In this document: one piece after another, positions 63,136-64,000 of the stretch
How the letters are laid out: each line of letters opens with the position of its first letter
How positions within the stretch are numbered: the stretch's first letter is position 1
Assembly (NCBI RefSeq): GCF_044582145.1
Contig: NZ_JBDODO010000003.1
Source: Guyparkeria sp016278265
GTDB taxonomy: Bacteria; Pseudomonadota; Gammaproteobacteria; Halothiobacillales; Halothiobacillaceae
Reading direction: 5' to 3' (one strand)
DNA: 64,000 bases
Position numbers and translations under genes: made by a program
Notes under the pieces: generated by a model
Seen by the model: the letters and a program-made list of their open reading frames with translations, nothing else
Database searches by the model: none
What the model was told of the DNA's origin: nothing

Positions 63136-63203
63136 CGGTTTGACCTTATTTGTTCAGCCGCCAAACAAGACGGCTGAAAACCAGGATCCATACGCAGTAT
63201 TTT

Positions 63204-63731
63204 CTAGTCCACGGCTAGACCGACTTCCATCACGACCTGCCCGTCGCTCTCGGACTCGACTGCCCTGGACTCCCCGCCAGCTGGACCCGCTCGGGCTCGA
63301 CCACGGCCTTCTTGCGGGCCCTCGGGCGTATCCGCCAGCAGGCGGTCCCGCACGGCGGTGGCCCGTGCCTGGCCGAGTGCCGCGCGATCGGCATCGGTGA
63401 CGGGTTGCGCCGCGATCACCGCCTCGACGAGATGGGCTCGGTAGGCGACAGTGTCGAACGCCGAGCGGCCCTTCGGGTCCTCGTCCGGCTCGCGCGTAAA
63501 CTGCGCGGACCTCGGCCAGACTGGTTTGCGGATAGGCACTTGAAGCGAACCTAAAGGACACCCACTTCGTTTGCTGACCCCGAATATCCGCACCAACTCA
63601 GCATATTCACCGAGCCACTCCAGGTAGAAGCGGCGGTCATCATCCGTGACGAAACAAATCTGGCGGTTGTTCCCCCGCTGAATCACATGGAGCGGGACCT
63701 GGGGCAGGAGTAAGACGCGCGCCGTGGGCAT
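63204..63731 (-). pseudogene. Chimera: RAYT transposase N-terminus joined to DUF748/AsmA-like C-terminus
   Basis: GGAGGAG and ATG at 63731 open a 175-codon frame. Residues 1-55 (LPQVPLHVIQRGNNRQICFV, DDDRRFYLEWL) are the start of a REP-associated tyrosine transposase. Residues about 85-175 (FDTVAYRAHLVEAVIAAQPV, DADRAALGQARATAVRDRLL, VVMEVGLAVD) resemble the end of a DUF748/AsmA-like outer-membrane protein. The join near 63560 lost the catalytic HUH and Tyr. A frame this long is unlikely to be a working gene. Confidence 0.65.
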
Positions 63732-63798
63732 GACTCCTCCTTGAGCGATGGCAGACCGGCAGAATACTCAAAAACGTGGTCTGCCCCCTATTGCTCTA

Positions 63799-63894
63799 TT
63801 AGAGATCGGCTTCAATCTCGGCAGTGCAGTGCGGACACCGGGTAGCCTTCTTCGCGATCTCTGTTGTGCAGTATGGACACGAACGTGCTTGGTC
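63799..63894 (-). pseudogene. Zinc-ribbon C-terminal fragment
   Basis: Directly after the IS30 transposase stop and in the same frame, the minus strand encodes RSCPYCTTEIAKKATRCPHC then TAEIEADL and a stop at 63799. Two CPxC pairs 13 residues apart form a rubredoxin-like zinc ribbon of the kind appended to membrane proteins such as some MscL. Nothing upstream of it remains except IS sequence, so the gene was probably cut by the IS insertion. Confidence 0.55.
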
Positions 63895-64000
63895 TCAAGA
63901 AGCAAGTGCAACACTTTCGGCGAACTGGTTTAGCTCTTCGGCCATGACTTCATTGGGTGTCTTGAAGTCGAGCGTCTTGCGAGGACGGTTGTTCATCAGA
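63895..64000 (-). mobile_element. IS30-family transposase, C-terminal end (partial)
   Basis: The last 34 codons, NNRPRKTLDFKTPNEVMAEE then LNQFAESVALAS, are the conserved C-terminus of IS30-family transposases, ending at TGA 63897-63895. The element runs off the window end. The right inverted repeat is not resolved; the sequence just past the stop is already host-like. Confidence 0.85.

Overview
The window is GC-rich bacterial chromosome with dense, mostly housekeeping gene content and gammaproteobacterial gene order: nnr-tsaE, rpmB-rpmG-mutM, metX-metW next to yggT-proC-yggS-pilT-pilU, rplM-rpsI, pgeF-rluD beside bamD. A cluster for sulfane-sulfur and thiosulfate handling (secreted rhodanese, split YeeE/YedE transporter, SoxH-like hydrolase) and a SulP/Usp pair suggest a sulfur-oxidising gammaproteobacterium, perhaps Halothiobacillus/Guyparkeria-like. 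That placement is inferred from gene content only.

Layout. 1-3.4 kb: nnr, tsaE and trpS. 3.6-6.2 kb: HAD phosphatase and SLC13 permease. 6.4-7.9 kb: rpmB, rpmG, mutM, then a lone REP-type palindrome. 8-11 kb: an unusual TlpA fusion, purC, bioD. 11-13.5 kb: Usp plus SulP. 14.4-20.3 kb: minus-strand cluster of a host-attachment-type protein, rhodanese, a His-rich protein, a secreted protein of twelve RGGNPCAPxx repeats, two YeeE halves and a SoxH-like hydrolase. 20.4-25.6 kb: Zur, a methyltransferase, metW-metX, yggT, proC, yggS. 25.8-29.5 kb: three successive PilT-family ATPases and tRNA-Gly(CCC). 29.6-35.9 kb: thiO-like oxidase, PII, priA, rpsT, pyrE, DUF389 protein. 36-44.3 kb: a heavy-metal RND efflux operon ending in its own two-component system. 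44.4-52.1 kb: clpB with a sigma32-like promoter and a decayed phosphoesterase upstream, DMT permease, def, ACT protein, pgeF, rluD, bamD. 52.4-60 kb: an SLR/peptidoglycan-binding protein, rpsI/rplM, an orphan GlcF-like protein, speD, OsmC-like protein, trpC/trpD.

The last 4 kb (60.1-64 kb) is rearranged accessory DNA. It holds two copies of yihY (one truncated), a DUF6325-like/LuxR-HTH fusion regulator between them, N- and C-terminal remnants of REP-associated-type transposase genes, a chimeric pseudogene and the end of an IS30-family element. The best candidates for something undescribed are the Cys-repeat protein with its His-rich neighbour (16.5-17.7 kb), the fusion regulator in the rearranged end, and the short transcription unit ahead of rplM.
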